A stretch of 64,000 nucleotides of DNA from Marinobacter koreensis. Its GTDB lineage: Bacteria; Pseudomonadota; Gammaproteobacteria; Pseudomonadales; Oleiphilaceae. Below the pieces are notes generated by a model. The model did no database searches. It saw only the letters and a list, made by a program, of their open reading frames with translations, and was not told the DNA's origin. Location of the stretch: the NCBI RefSeq assembly GCF_023156285.1, contig NZ_JAKZAJ010000001.1, positions 124,001 to 188,000 of the forward strand, given 5' to 3'. The stretch's first letter is position 1, and each line of letters begins with the position of its first letter. The position numbers were made by a program, and so were the translations under genes. This document shows, in pieces, positions 43,150-52,844 of the stretch.

Positions 43150-43899
43150 ATGGTAGCGATGCAAACCGCTGAAACCCGATACAGCAAGCCGGTACTGGTG
43201 GCCATCAACAAACCCCTGGCAGAGGAAGACGGCCTGGATGCCTTGCGCAGCCATCCGTTGTTCCGACACCTCCGGTCCCGGGACCTGGAAAGCCTCATTC
43301 ACCAGTCCCGTCGCCTGCGGCTCGGCCACCACCAGCTGCTGTACTGTCAGGACATGCCGGCGCATCATTTCTTTTTCGTGATTTCCGGTCGCCTGCGTCT
43401 TTACCGACTGGATTCCTCCGGCATCGACCGTACCCTGGACAGCATTGCCCCCGGTGACTGCTTCGCCGAGGTCATGATCTACGCCGAACCCGCCCGCTAC
43501 GCCTGTTACGCCGAAGCGCTCAAGTCCAGTGAAGTATTGATGATCCCGGTCAAGGCCTATCGTGATCTCCTGGACAAGCACCCCGAGTACGCCCAGGCGG
43601 CTCTCAGCCACTACGCCATGCGTGCGGTGTCCCGCTTCCACGATCTGGAAATCATGACGGTCCAGAGTGCCCGGGACCGGTTGATTCGTTATCTGATTGA
43701 TCTGTTGCCAAATGGTGCCGAGCAGGGCGGGGAAGTGGAATTGCCACTGCCTAAATGCCTGGTGGCCTCCCGACTGGCCATGCAACCGGAAACCTTCTCC
43801 CGGATTCTGGCGGATCTCAAATCCAACGGGCTGGTGCGGGTCAACCGGAGCAAGTTATTCATTTCCGATCCCCAGCGGCTGATTGCGATCAGCCAGTAA
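43150..43899 (+). CDS. dnr: Dnr/Nnr-type Crp-Fnr regulator of denitrification
   Basis: A 249-residue Crp/Fnr-family protein without the FNR cysteine cluster. The sensor domain includes HHFFFVISGRLRLYRLDSSG and SIAPGDCFAEVMIYAEPARYACYAEAL; the HTH is VASRLAMQPETFSRILADLKSNGLV, whose E-x2-S-R residues are those that read TTGAT/ATCAA half sites in FNR. Dnr proteins bind heme and respond to NO. The start at 43150 has GGAGGG 6-8 nt before it. It lies directly before the nos cluster and the perfect Dnr box of nosR. Assigned by context and motifs; other Crp-Fnr subfamilies are possible. Confidence 0.85.
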   Translation: MVAMQTAETRYSKPVLVAINKPLAEEDGLDALRSHPLFRHLRSRDLESLIHQSRRLRLGHHQLLYCQDMPAHHFFFVISGRLRLYRLDSSGIDRTLDSIAPGDCFAEVMIYAEPARYACYAEALKSSEVLMIPVKAYRDLLDKHPEYAQAALSHYAMRAVSRFHDLEIMTVQSARDRLIRYLIDLLPNGAEQGGEVELPLPKCLVASRLAMQPETFSRILADLKSNGLVRVNRSKLFISDPQRLIAISQ

Positions 43900-43940
43900 T
43901 TACCCGGTGGTTATCTCCAGGTTCATTTGGAGGAGGTTGT

Positions 43941-44327
43941 ATGACACCCCGAAAGCAGCGCCCGCTGATCTATTCCTGTTCCGGCTGTTCCGACGTCGCC
44001 CAGCTGGCCAATGATGCCGCTGTCCGTCTGGATCATGCCGGGGTATTCGAGATGTCGTGTATTTCCGGTGTCGGTGGGAAAGTCCCGGCACTGGTCAAGA
44101 CCGCCCGCTCGGGCCGCCCGATTACCGTCATCGATGGCTGCCCCCTGCATTGTGCCCGTGCCTGCCTCGAGAACGTTGGCGTTGTCCCCGATGAGCACGT
44201 CCGGCTCTATGAGTCGGGGTTCAAGAAGCACTACGGACAAAGCTATGACGATGATGCCGTCTCAGCCGTGTGTGACGACGTCATTGAGCGCTGGAACCAG
44301 TATCTGATCATTGCCTGCCGGGCCTGA
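43941..44327 (+). CDS. Putative zinc-binding DGC-domain protein
   Basis: A 128-residue cytoplasmic protein with conserved Cys motifs: YSCSGCSDVAQLA at the start, MSCISGVGG in the middle and IDGCPLHCARACLE. This is the DGC domain family (COG4273), predicted to bind zinc or another metal. Function unknown. GGAGGAGG precedes the start. It lies between dnr and nosR, together with the next gene, suggesting a part in denitrification control or metal supply. Confidence 0.78.
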   Translation: MTPRKQRPLIYSCSGCSDVAQLANDAAVRLDHAGVFEMSCISGVGGKVPALVKTARSGRPITVIDGCPLHCARACLENVGVVPDEHVRLYESGFKKHYGQSYDDDAVSAVCDDVIERWNQYLIIACRA

Positions 44328-44357
44328 GCCTGGCGCCCCTCTTCAAGGAATTGCCCC

Positions 44358-44759
44358 ATGATTACCAGCTACCAAGATCTTATCCAGGCCTCCCGTCAGC
44401 AGGAAGAGCCCCAGCGACTCCTGTTCGTCTTTTGCCGCGCCGAGTTGCCAGACGAAGCGTCAGCGGAGGAGAAGGCCGCCTTCGAGCGGGGCGAAGGCGG
44501 CGCGCTGACGCCGGTCATCTGCGTTGACAAGGCGCCGGAGGAAGCCCCGGATTTCCGGAGCCTCGTGGAGGAATCGCGGGAAACCGGTCAGGCCTGGGAC
44601 ATGGTATTTGTGGCCGCCATGTCCGGGCGTGGGGGTGTGCCGCCGTCGAGTGACGACGTCCAGCAGCCACTGACCATGATGGTTGAAAGCATCCGGCTGG
44701 GCCACGTCGGCAACTACCTGCCACTCAATTCCGAAGGCGCCGCCATCGACCTCGGCTGA
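44358..44759 (+). CDS. Conserved hypothetical protein of denitrification clusters
   Basis: A 133-residue acidic cytoplasmic protein starting MITSYQDLIQASRQQEEPQRLLFVFCRAELP. Similar proteins are sometimes labelled ribonucleotide reductase alpha subunit in databases, but the size and sequence do not support that. No motif reveals a function. A GC-rich hairpin follows at 44774, then the nosR promoter. Confidence 0.65.
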   Translation: MITSYQDLIQASRQQEEPQRLLFVFCRAELPDEASAEEKAAFERGEGGALTPVICVDKAPEEAPDFRSLVEESRETGQAWDMVFVAAMSGRGGVPPSSDDVQQPLTMMVESIRLGHVGNYLPLNSEGAAIDLG

Positions 44760-44773
44760 TACCTCATAACCTA

Positions 44774-44791
44774 CCCCGCATGCCCGCGGGG
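44774..44791 (+). terminator. Hairpin before the nosR promoter
   Basis: CCCCGC-ATGCCC-GCGGGG, 6-bp GC stem without a T run; a possible weak terminator. Confidence 0.4.
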
Positions 44792-44810
44792 ACTATGTAA
44801 TAAGAGGTGT

Positions 44811-44824
44811 TTGATGTTCATCAA
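44811..44824 (+). promoter_or_regulatory. Perfect FNR/Dnr box of the nos operon
   Basis: TTGATGTTCATCAA matches all ten defined positions. It lies close to the nosR start: a site at -41.5 would put transcription start only about 8 nt before the GTG at 44867. Confidence 0.9.
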
Positions 44825-44866
44825 ATATCGACGAAGCTTGATCCTGTTGTTGATGTCGGGGGTTCT

Positions 44867-47014
44867 GTGAACACACGTTTTCTTACCGTTTTGGCCATCC
44901 TTCTGGTCTTTGTCAGCGCCATTGCCCGGGCGATGCCCGTGGATCAGTACGAGCCGGTCGCCGCGCGCCAGGTGATCCAGAAGGCCCTGCCCTCCGTGAC
45001 TCGCGTTGAGCCCCGGGAGGACAACCGCGCGATCCAGGAACTCTACGCCGGAGACAAACTCCTGGGCTACGCCTACCAGAGCCTGGACTTTCTCCAGACA
45101 CCGGCCTATTCCGGCAAACCCCTCAACATCGTGGTGGTGCTTGATACCGAAGGGCGTATCGTCCAGTCCCATGTAATTGAACACCACGAACCCATTCTTC
45201 TGGTGGGTATTCCCGAGAGCAAGCTGCACGCGTTTACCGACCAGTACACCGGCCTGAAGGCCGACCAGCGGGTGACTGTGGGCGGAACCTCCTCAGAGCA
45301 CAAGGTGGCCGTGGACGGCCTCTCCGGGGCCACTGTCACCGTGATGGTGGTTAATGAAATCACCATGAAGTCCGCCCACCGGGTGGCCGCGGAGCTGGGA
45401 CTGGTGCCTGCCGTGGGCAAAAAAAGCCGCCCGCCGGTGGCACAGGTCCAGACAGACGACTTCCAGGAAAAGAGCTGGCAGGACCTGACGGGGGAAGGGT
45501 CGGTCCGGCGGCTCAAGCTGACCCGGGGGCAGGTCGATGATGCCTTCCGAGGCACCGCAGCGGAAGGCGTGGATGCGGCGCCGGCGCGTCGGCGTAAACA
45601 ACCCCTGATCGATCTCTATACTGCCTATCTGAATGTGCCGACCATTGGCCGTAACCTGCTGGGAGAGAGTCAGTACCAGTGGCTGATGTCGGAGCTGAAA
45701 GACGGTGAGCATGCCATCGCGGTGATGGCCAATGGGAAATACTCCTTCAAGGGGTCCGGATATGTGCGGGGCGGCATTTTCGATCGGATTCAGATCCGCC
45801 AATTCGGCGATACCTTCAATTTCCGGGACCTGGACTATTACCGGCTCAGCGACGTCTATGCTGCGGGCATGCCGGAGTTCAAAGAACTCGCCATTTTCAT
45901 CGTGCGCCAGCAATACAACTTCGATCCGGGCACGGAGTGGACCCTCGAACTGACCGTCAAGCGCCAGACCGGCCCGCTGGACAGCGAATTTCAGGTCTTT
46001 CCGGTGACCTACCAGCTGCCGGATCAGTACTACACCCGTCCGGAGCCGGTGTTGTCTGCCGAGGATCAGCTGGCGGACCAGCCCATGTGGGTTCAGGTCT
46101 GGTATCAGCGCCAGTTCCAGATCGTGGTGCTGGCGGTGGGGATCGGCGTTTTGCTGTTCATCCTGTTCTTCCAGGACTGGCTGGTGAAAAAGCCGAAGAT
46201 GATGCGCTGGATCCGTCATGCCTTCCTGACTTACACCCTGGTGTTCATTGGCTGGTACGCACTGGGACAGCTCTCCATCGTGAATGTGCTGACGTTCGTA
46301 GGCAGCCTGATCCACGGCTTCAGCTGGGATACCTTCCTGATCGACCCGATGCTGTTCATCCTGTGGGCGGTGGTTGCCGGTATCGTCCTGCTCTGGGGGC
46401 GCTCCGTCTACTGTGGCTGGCTGTGCCCGTTCGGTGCGTTGCAGGAATTGGTGAATGAGATTGCCCGTAAGCTGAAGGTGCCACAATACACCGTTCCCTT
46501 CGCCTGGCATGAACGACTCTGGGCCATCAAGTATCTAATTTTGCTGGTGTTGTTCGGCGTGTCACTGGACTCTATGGCAACCGCCGAGCGACTGGCCGAG
46601 GTCGAGCCGTTCAAAACCGCCATCACCCTGCACTTTGTCCGTGACTGGCCCTTTGTGGCATACGCCGTCCTGCTTCTGGTGGTGAACCTGTTTACCCGGA
46701 AAGTCTACTGCCGCTACCTCTGTCCCCTGGGGGCTGGCCTGGCACTGCCGTCACGCCTGCGGGTGTTCGACTGGCTGAAGCGGCGCAAGGAGTGCGGCAA
46801 TCCCTGCCGACTCTGTGATCACGAATGTGAAGTCCAGGCCATTCATCCGGATGGGCACATCAACCACATGGAATGCCATTACTGCCTGGACTGCCAGATG
46901 ACCTATTTCGACGACCACAAATGCCCGCCGCTGATCGTCAAGCGCCGCGGCAAACGTCGGGGCCACAACGCACCGGGACATCCCGAGGAGATACCGGTCG
47001 TCCAGGTGAACTGA
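44867..47014 (+). CDS. nosR: NosR, flavo-iron-sulfur membrane protein for N2O reduction
   Basis: A 715-residue protein needed for nosZ expression and for keeping NosZ active. Order: signal peptide, periplasmic FMN-binding domain with the [13 protein letters not shown] attachment region, six membrane helices, CxxxCP motifs ([16 protein letters not shown]) and a C-terminal ferredoxin-like part ([35 protein letters not shown]). GTG 44867 is chosen because GGGGG precedes it and a signal peptide follows; an upstream ATG overlaps the Dnr box. It leads nosRZDFYL. Confidence 0.95.
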   Translation: MNTRFLTVLAILLVFVSAIARAMPVDQYEPVAARQVIQKALPSVTRVEPREDNRAIQELYAGDKLLGYAYQSLDFLQTPAYSGKPLNIVVVLDTEGRIVQSHVIEHHEPILLVGIPESKLHAFTDQYTGLKADQRVTVGGTSSEHKVAVDGLSGATVTVMVVNEITMKSAHRVAAELGLVPAVGKKSRPPVAQVQTDDFQEKSWQDLTGEGSVRRLKLTRGQVDDAFRGTAAEGVDAAPARRRKQPLIDLYTAYLNVPTIGRNLLGESQYQWLMSELKDGEHAIAVMANGKYSFKGSGYVRGGIFDRIQIRQFGDTFNFRDLDYYRLSDVYAAGMPEFKELAIFIVRQQYNFDPGTEWTLELTVKRQTGPLDSEFQVFPVTYQLPDQYYTRPEPVLSAEDQLADQPMWVQVWYQRQFQIVVLAVGIGVLLFILFFQDWLVKKPKMMRWIRHAFLTYTLVFIGWYALGQLSIVNVLTFVGSLIHGFSWDTFLIDPMLFILWAVVAGIVLLWGRSVYCGWLCPFGALQELVNEIARKLKVPQYTVPFAWHERLWAIKYLILLVLFGVSLDSMATAERLAEVEPFKTAITLHFVRDWPFVAYAVLLLVVNLFTRKVYCRYLCPLGAGLALPSRLRVFDWLKRRKECGNPCRLCDHECEVQAIHPDGHINHMECHYCLDCQMTYFDDHKCPPLIVKRRGKRRGHNAPGHPEEIPVVQVN

Positions 47015-47075
47015 GTTGTTCAAAAGAAAAACAGAGAAGTCAAAAACCGCCATTACCAACAACGGAGTTGGAGCT

Positions 47076-48974
47076 ATGAAAAAACGAGATGAACTGACCA
47101 AGGATGCGCCGGAAATCGCTGAGGGAGGCCTGAGTCGCCGCCGGTTCATGGGCGCTGCCGCCATGGCCGGTGTTGCCGGCGCTGCCGGGCTGGGAACTGC
47201 CGTGATGTCTCGGGAAGCGTTTGCCGCTGCATCGGAGGAAGCCCGCAACAAATTCGCGATCCATCCGGGTGAACTGGACGAGTACTACGGATTCTGGAGT
47301 GGTGGCCAGTCTGGCGAGGTGCGCGTATTGGGCGTGCCTTCCATGCGGGAGCTGATGCGGATTCCGGTGTTTAACCTGGATGGTGCTACTGGCTGGGGCC
47401 TTACCAACGAAAGCAAGGATGTGCTGGGGCATGATAACAAGGTGCATAACGGCGACAGTCACCACCCCCATATTTCGATGACGGATGGTCGTTACGATGG
47501 CAAGTACCTCTTCATCAACGACAAGGCAAACTCCCGCGTAGCGCGTATCCGCCTGGACATCATGAAGTGCGACAAGATCACCACCATCCCGAACGTGCAG
47601 GCTATACACGGCTTGCGCTGTCAGAAGGTGCCGCACACCAAATACGTCTTCTGCAATGCCGAGTTCACGATTCCCCATCCCAACGATGGCAGTGATTTCA
47701 GCATGGAGGATAGCTATACCATGTTCAACGCTGTCGACGCGGAAACCATGGAAGTGGCCTGGCAGGTCATCGTTGATGGCAATCTGGACAACACCGATGC
47801 CGACTTCACTGGCAAATACTTTGCCTCCACCTGCTACAACTCCGAGAAGGCACTGGACCTGGCCGGCACCATGCGCAACGACCGTGACTGGGCGGTGGTG
47901 TTCAACGTGCCGCGCATTGAGCAGGCGATCAAGAACGGTAACTTCAAGACCCTCGGCGATTCCAAAGTGCCGGTGGTTGACGGTCGTCACGGCTCCGAGC
48001 TGACCCGTTATATTCCGGTGCCGAAGAACCCCCATGGCCTGAACACATCGCCGGACGGCAAGTACTTCATTGCCAACGGCAAGCTGTCACCCACCTGCAC
48101 GGTGATCGCCATCGACAAGCTGGATGACCTGTTCGCCGGCAAATTGAAGGACGAGCGGGATGTGGTTGTGGCCGAACCGGAGCTGGGCCTTGGTCCCCTG
48201 CATACCACCTATGACGGTCGTGGCAACGCCTATACCACGCTGTTTATCGACAGCCAGGTGTGCAAATGGAACGTGGCCGATGCCATCCGCCACTACAACG
48301 GTGAGAAGGTGAACTATATCCGCCAGAAGCTGGATGTTCATTACCAACCTGGCCATAACCATGCGTCGCTGACCGAGACCCGGGATGCCGACGGCAAATG
48401 GCTGGTGGTGTTGTCCAAGTTTTCGAAAGACCGCTTCTTGCCGGTGGGTCCGCTGCATCCGGAGAACGATCAGCTGATTGATATTTCCGGCGAGGAAATG
48501 AAGCTGGTACATGACGGTCCCGCCTTCGCGGAACCCCATGACTGCATCCTGGTGCGCCGTGACCAGATCAAGACCAAGAAGATCTGGGAGCGCAACGATC
48601 CTTTCTTTGCCAGTGCCCGTGAGCAGGCGGAGAAGGACGGCGTCACCCTGGAGATGGACAACAAGATCATCCGGGATGGCAACAAGGTGCGGGTCTACAT
48701 GACGTCGGTCGCTCCCGCGTATGGCACCACGGAGTTCAAGGTGAAGCAGGGTGATGAGGTGACGGTCTATATCACCAACCTGGATATGGTTGAGGATGTC
48801 ACCCACGGCTTCTGCATGGTGAACCATGGCGTCGCCATGGAGATCAGTCCGCAGCAGACGTCATCCGTGACCTTTGTGGCGGATCAGCCGGGTGTTCACT
48901 GGTACTACTGCAACTGGTTCTGTCACGCGCTACATATGGAGATGCGTGGCCGGATGCTGGTAGAGCCGGCCTGA
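47076..48974 (+). CDS. nosZ: Nitrous oxide reductase (clade I, Tat-exported)
   Basis: A 632-residue periplasmic enzyme reducing N2O to N2. A Tat signal (SRRRFMGAA at residues 20-28) marks clade I. The beta-propeller carries CuZ histidines ([44 protein letters not shown]). The C-terminal cupredoxin domain has the CuA ligands C612, C616, H620 and M623 ([12 protein letters not shown]) plus an upstream His in VTHGFC. GGAG lies before ATG 47076. Three hairpins separate it from nosD. Confidence 0.98.
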   Translation: MKKRDELTKDAPEIAEGGLSRRRFMGAAAMAGVAGAAGLGTAVMSREAFAAASEEARNKFAIHPGELDEYYGFWSGGQSGEVRVLGVPSMRELMRIPVFNLDGATGWGLTNESKDVLGHDNKVHNGDSHHPHISMTDGRYDGKYLFINDKANSRVARIRLDIMKCDKITTIPNVQAIHGLRCQKVPHTKYVFCNAEFTIPHPNDGSDFSMEDSYTMFNAVDAETMEVAWQVIVDGNLDNTDADFTGKYFASTCYNSEKALDLAGTMRNDRDWAVVFNVPRIEQAIKNGNFKTLGDSKVPVVDGRHGSELTRYIPVPKNPHGLNTSPDGKYFIANGKLSPTCTVIAIDKLDDLFAGKLKDERDVVVAEPELGLGPLHTTYDGRGNAYTTLFIDSQVCKWNVADAIRHYNGEKVNYIRQKLDVHYQPGHNHASLTETRDADGKWLVVLSKFSKDRFLPVGPLHPENDQLIDISGEEMKLVHDGPAFAEPHDCILVRRDQIKTKKIWERNDPFFASAREQAEKDGVTLEMDNKIIRDGNKVRVYMTSVAPAYGTTEFKVKQGDEVTVYITNLDMVEDVTHGFCMVNHGVAMEISPQQTSSVTFVADQPGVHWYYCNWFCHALHMEMRGRMLVEPA

Positions 48975-48984
48975 TAGGAACCGG

Positions 48985-49018
48985 GTTTGCCGGCACTTCT
49001 GAGGGAGTGCCGGCAAAC
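48985..49018 (+). terminator. Strong hairpin after nosZ
   Basis: GTTTGCCGGCACT and AGTGCCGGCAAAC form a perfect 13-bp stem with an 8-nt loop, 11 bp after the nosZ stop. No T run follows, so it may protect the nosZ mRNA end or attenuate read-through. Confidence 0.75.
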
Positions 49019-49034
49019 AGGGCCAGTGAGAAAC

Positions 49035-49144
49035 AAACCACCGGGGGAGATCTTTCCAAAACCCGCTCGAGCACGTCCCTGTGTCGCTTGGGCGCCGCCA
49101 TCCATGGCGCCGCACAGTTTTGGAAAGATCTCCCCCGCTGGTTT
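49035..49144 (+). mobile_element. 76-bp element in a palindromic flank, copy 2
   Basis: Core 49052-49127 with the same CTTTCCAAAAC/GTTTTGGAAAG ends as copy 1, in opposite orientation, 69 of 76 positions equal. Its 17-bp flanks (49035-49051 and 49128-49144) pair with one mismatch and read AAACCA...GGGGGAGAT and the reverse, with no similarity to the flanks of copy 1. It lies between nosZ and nosD. An in-frame N-terminal extension of nosD would be translated from this element and is therefore rejected as coding. Confidence 0.75.
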
Positions 49145-49146
49145 GC

Positions 49147-49174
49147 CAGACTTCTCAGGTGAAGTCTGATTTTT
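49147..49174 (+). terminator. Terminator-like hairpin before nosD
   Basis: CAGACTTC-TCAGGT-GAAGTCTG, perfect 8-bp stem, then A and five T. It is a Rho-independent terminator in form, 18 bp before nosD, so it may limit transcription into nosDFYL. Confidence 0.65.
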
Positions 49175-49191
49175 ACGTTCGGGAGTTTTTA

Positions 49192-50466
49192 ATGCGTCAG
49201 AAGGTACGGTTCGGCGTGGCCTTGATCATGGCGGTTTTCTCGGTAGGTGCCGTCGCAGGTGCAGATCTGCAGCTGCGCCTTGATGCGCTCGCGCCCGGGG
49301 CTGCGTTTGAGCTGCCCCCCGAACAGCTTGCGCCTCTGGTCGTCCGGGTGCCGGGCGTGCGGCTTGCCTGTGCTCCGGAGACGGTCATTGACGCGGGTGG
49401 AAAGGGTAATGCGGTGGAGATTGTCGCGCCGGAGGTGACGTTGTCGGGATGCTCCATCCGCCATTGGGGGCGTGACCTGAATGAACTGGATTCCGGCATC
49501 TTTGTGGCGCGCGAGGCGAAGGGAGCGGTGATCGAACAGAATCGCCTGGAGGGCTCGGCGTTCGGGATCTGGCTGGATGGCACACCGGATGTGACCGTTC
49601 GTGGTAATCGTATTCGGGGGGATGCCAGTCTGCGATCCCAGGATCGGGGCAATGGCATTCATCTCCATAACACGACCGGAGCGCTGATCGTCGGAAACGA
49701 CATCCGTCAGACCCGAGACGCTATCTACATTGAGACCTCCAACCACAATACGATCCGGGGCAACCGGATGGCGGATCTGCGCTACGGCGTCCACTACATG
49801 TACTCCATGGATAACCGGCTGGAAGATAACGTGACCCACGGCACCCGGACCGGTTATGCCCTGATGCAGAGCAAGCGGCTCACGGTACTGAATAACCGCT
49901 CCGAGAACGATGAGAACTACGGCATCCTGATGAATTTCATCACCCAGTCCGAGTTCCGGGGCAATGTGGTTACCGGGGTCAGCCAGGGGCAGACCGCCGG
50001 CGTGGCGATCGATGGTGCCGAGGGTAAGGCGGTGTTTATCTACAACTCGCTGTACAACACCTTTGAGGGCAACCTGTTTGCCGACAGCAATATTGGCATT
50101 CACCTGACCGCCGGGTCGGAAGACAACCGGTTGTTCGGGAATGCGTTCGTCAATAACCGGCGCCAGGTGAAGTATGTGGCCACGCGGGAGCAGGAATGGT
50201 CGCTGGACGGACGTGGCAATTACTGGAGCGATTACCTGGGGTGGGACCGGAATCAGGACGGCGTGGGCGATGTGCCCTATGAACCCAATGACAACGTGGA
50301 CCGCCTGCTCTGGACCTATCCGGAGGCGCGGGTACTCATGTTCAGTCCCGCCGTGGACACCCTGCGGTGGGTACAGAAGGCCTTTCCGGTGGTGAAATCC
50401 GCGGGCGTGACCGACTCCCACCCTTTGATGCGCATTCCTTCAGCACTGAAACCGGAGACACCATGA
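49192..50466 (+). CDS. nosD: NosD, periplasmic copper-site maturation protein
   Basis: A 424-residue protein with a signal peptide and a right-handed beta-helix of CASH/NosD repeats (IRGNRM, LEDNVT, FRGNVV, FEGNLF, LFGNAF). NosD works with NosF and NosY to build the CuZ site of NosZ. GGGAG lies 7 nt before ATG 49192. Its stop overlaps the nosF start (ATGA). Confidence 0.95.
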   Translation: MRQKVRFGVALIMAVFSVGAVAGADLQLRLDALAPGAAFELPPEQLAPLVVRVPGVRLACAPETVIDAGGKGNAVEIVAPEVTLSGCSIRHWGRDLNELDSGIFVAREAKGAVIEQNRLEGSAFGIWLDGTPDVTVRGNRIRGDASLRSQDRGNGIHLHNTTGALIVGNDIRQTRDAIYIETSNHNTIRGNRMADLRYGVHYMYSMDNRLEDNVTHGTRTGYALMQSKRLTVLNNRSENDENYGILMNFITQSEFRGNVVTGVSQGQTAGVAIDGAEGKAVFIYNSLYNTFEGNLFADSNIGIHLTAGSEDNRLFGNAFVNNRRQVKYVATREQEWSLDGRGNYWSDYLGWDRNQDGVGDVPYEPNDNVDRLLWTYPEARVLMFSPAVDTLRWVQKAFPVVKSAGVTDSHPLMRIPSALKPETP

Positions 50467-51395
50467 GCTGTTTTCACCTTGAAAATGTGAGTTACCGATA
50501 TGAGAAACGGCCGGTGTTGCAGGGTATCGATCTGCGTCTGGAGCCGGGCGAAATCCTTGGTCTCTTCGGTCATAACGGTGCCGGAAAGACCACCACGATC
50601 AAGCTGATTCTCGGGTTGATGCAGCCGGATGGGGGTACCCTGTCGGTTCTCGGCGGGCAGGCGGGAGATCCACAGATCACCCGTCATCTCGGTTATCTGC
50701 CGGAGAACGTGATGTTCTATCCGCAGCTGACCGGCCGGGAAATCCTCAGCCATTTCGCACGCCTGAAGGGAGCGTCCGTCAGGCAGGTGCCCGCACTGCT
50801 TGAGCGGGTGGGCCTCGGTGATGCCATGGAAGCCCGCACCAAGACCTATTCCAAAGGCATGCGGCAGCGTCTGGGTCTGGCTCAGGCATTGCTGGGGCAG
50901 CCAAAGCTCTTGATACTCGACGAACCGACGGTGGGCCTGGACCCGGTGGCCACCGCCGATCTCTATCGGCTGTTGCGGGATTTGCGGGATATGGGTACGG
51001 GGATTGTGCTGTGCTCCCACGTTCTGCCGGGCGTTGAGCCCTACATCGACCGTGCGGCGATTCTCACCGAAGGCGCCCTTCAGGCGGTGGGCGATCTGGC
51101 GGCATTGCGGCGTCAGGCCAACATGCCGGTGACGCTGTTTCTGGATCCGGTGCGATCAGTGGCTGCGCTGGAAGCGGTCATTGATCAGGGCGCCCGGGGA
51201 CGGGGATTGCTGACCCGGGCCGACAACGGGCGGCTGCGGGTGGAGATCAGACCGGGAGAGAAAATGGCGATGCTGGAGGCCGTTGTGGCCTCGGGCGAAG
51301 TGGCCGACATCAGTATTCACCAGCCGAGTCTGGAGGACATCTACGTGCACTTTATCGGAACGGGCGGACTGGCGCACCGGGGAGGTTCCCAATGA
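50463..51395 (+). CDS. nosF: NosF, ABC transporter ATPase
   Basis: A 310-residue ABC ATPase. Walker A is GHNGAGKTT (residues 37-45), the signature is YSKGMRQRLGLAQAL, and Walker B is LLILDEPTVGLD. It drives NosY and passes a sulfur species to NosD for CuZ assembly. Overlaps of 4 bp on both sides link it to nosD and nosY. Confidence 0.96.
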   Translation: MSCFHLENVSYRYEKRPVLQGIDLRLEPGEILGLFGHNGAGKTTTIKLILGLMQPDGGTLSVLGGQAGDPQITRHLGYLPENVMFYPQLTGREILSHFARLKGASVRQVPALLERVGLGDAMEARTKTYSKGMRQRLGLAQALLGQPKLLILDEPTVGLDPVATADLYRLLRDLRDMGTGIVLCSHVLPGVEPYIDRAAILTEGALQAVGDLAALRRQANMPVTLFLDPVRSVAALEAVIDQGARGRGLLTRADNGRLRVEIRPGEKMAMLEAVVASGEVADISIHQPSLEDIYVHFIGTGGLAHRGGSQ

Positions 51396-52222
51396 ACCGT
51401 GTCTGGACCATTGCCCGCAAGGAGCTCAATGACAGCCTGCGTAACCGGTGGCTGGTGGCCATCGCGCTGGTGTTTGCGACCCTGGCCCTCGGCATCGCCT
51501 GGTTCGGAGCCGCGGCGTCCGGCCAGGTCGGTTATGCCTCCACGCCCGCAACGATTGCCAGTCTGGCCAGTCTCGGCATTTTCCTGATTCCGCTGATCGC
51601 CCTGTTGCTGGCCTATGACGCCATCGTGGGTGAGGACGAGGGCGGGACGCTGCTGTTGCTGATGACCTATCCCATCAGTCGCAGCCAGCTGCTGCTTGGC
51701 AAGTTCCTGGGCCATGGACTGACCCTGGCCCTGGCCACCGTGATCGGTTTTGGCGTGGCTGGTCTGGCGATCGCTGCGCTGGTGGAGGACGTCGCGATCG
51801 GCAACCTGGCCATCGCCATGCTTCGTTTCATCGGTTCCACGGTGCTGCTCGGGTGGGGCTTTATCGCACTGGCTTACCTGGTCAGCGTCAGGGTGGGCGA
51901 GAAGCCGGTGGCGGCGGGTCTGGCTCTGGCGATCTGGTTTTTCTTTGTGCTGATTTTCGATCTTCTGCTACTGGGCAGTCTCGTGGCCAGCGAGGGCAAG
52001 CTGAACGCAGACCTGCTGCCCTGGCTTTTGATGCTCAATCCCACCGACATATACCGTCTGCTCAATATCGTGGCATTCGGCAACGGGCCCCAGCTCACCG
52101 GTGTCCTCAGCCTCGGGGCGGATCTGCCGATCGGCATGGCCGGCCTGTGGGCTGCGCTGGTGTTATGGGTGGCGCTGCCCCTGGCGGGTGCCCTGGCGCT
52201 GTTCCGGAATCGTCGTATCTGA
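51392..52222 (+). CDS. nosY: NosY, ABC transporter membrane subunit
   Basis: A 276-residue inner-membrane protein with six helices of the ABC-2 type. The start MNRVWTIARKELNDSLRNRW and the middle GTLLLLMTYPISRSQLLLGKFLGH are typical. It is the membrane part of the NosDFY complex. Confidence 0.95.
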   Translation: MNRVWTIARKELNDSLRNRWLVAIALVFATLALGIAWFGAAASGQVGYASTPATIASLASLGIFLIPLIALLLAYDAIVGEDEGGTLLLLMTYPISRSQLLLGKFLGHGLTLALATVIGFGVAGLAIAALVEDVAIGNLAIAMLRFIGSTVLLGWGFIALAYLVSVRVGEKPVAAGLALAIWFFFVLIFDLLLLGSLVASEGKLNADLLPWLLMLNPTDIYRLLNIVAFGNGPQLTGVLSLGADLPIGMAGLWAALVLWVALPLAGALALFRNRRI

Positions 52223-52233
52223 TGGAGAGTGTT

Positions 52234-52776
52234 ATGAGGTTGAACATACCCAGGTTTCACTGGTTTCTGATTATTCTGAGCGCTTTCACGATCAGCGCAT
52301 GTTCCGGTGGCGAGGAAACTGTCGCTGAAAAGCCGGCGCCGGTCCACATCGAGTCCGGCGACGAATGCCATGTATGTGGGATGATCATCAGTGGTTTCCC
52401 TGGCCCCAAAGGCGAATCGATTGCCGGGGACAGTCAGCGGGTCAGGAAGTTCTGTTCCACCCGGGAGCTGTTCGCCTGGAAACTCCAGCCGGAAAACATT
52501 CATCAGAACGACACCCTGTACGTCCACGACATGGCACAGACCGATTGGGACAACCCGGCTGACACCGCCCTGGTTGATGCCCGTGACGCCTTTTACGTGG
52601 CCGGCTCGGACGCCAAAGGCGCAATGGGGCCGACCCTGGCGTCCTTTGCCCTGGAAGCCGAAGCCCGGAAGTTTGCGAACAGCCATGGAGGCAGGGTACT
52701 GAGGTATGGTGAGATCACGCTGGCGGATGTCAGCGGCGGTATGGCGATGGGCGAGATGGGCGACATGGATCATTAA
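52234..52776 (+). CDS. nosL: NosL, copper chaperone lipoprotein
   Basis: A 180-residue lipoprotein (lipobox ISAC) that delivers Cu(I) to NosDFY/NosZ. The metal motif CHVCGMIISGFPGPKGE is at about residues 47-63, and a Met/His-rich tail (GMAMGEMGDMDH) ends the protein. GGAG lies 6 nt before ATG 52234; an ATG 12 nt earlier overlaps the nosY stop and is an alternative. Last gene of the nos operon. Confidence 0.94.
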   Translation: MRLNIPRFHWFLIILSAFTISACSGGEETVAEKPAPVHIESGDECHVCGMIISGFPGPKGESIAGDSQRVRKFCSTRELFAWKLQPENIHQNDTLYVHDMAQTDWDNPADTALVDARDAFYVAGSDAKGAMGPTLASFALEAEARKFANSHGGRVLRYGEITLADVSGGMAMGEMGDMDH

Positions 52777-52791
52777 CAATCCATGCCGTGA

Positions 52792-52831
52792 AAAACGGGG
52801 TCAGATGAAGGCTTTCATCTGACCCCGTTTT
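52792..52831. terminator. GGGGTCAG palindrome, copy 2, as bidirectional terminator
   Basis: AAAACGGGGTCAGATGAA pairs perfectly over 18 bp with its downstream partner, loop GGCT, ending in TTTT on one strand and AAAA on the other. It lies between convergent nosL and moaA. The GGGGTCAG core is shared with the repeat at 41980. Confidence 0.85.
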
Positions 52832-52844
52832 CGTTCGAGGGCTA

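Noticed and set aside
44358..44759. Ribonucleotide reductase alpha subunit, as related proteins are sometimes labelled
   Set aside because: 133 residues and none of the reductase motifs; kept as a hypothetical protein.
48844..49115. Overlapping short minus-strand frames after nosZ
   Set aside because: They arise from the element and nosZ antisense; no coding evidence.
49081..49191. N-terminal extension of nosD
   Set aside because: It is translated from the 76-bp element and a hairpin; the signal peptide and ribosome-binding site start at 49192.
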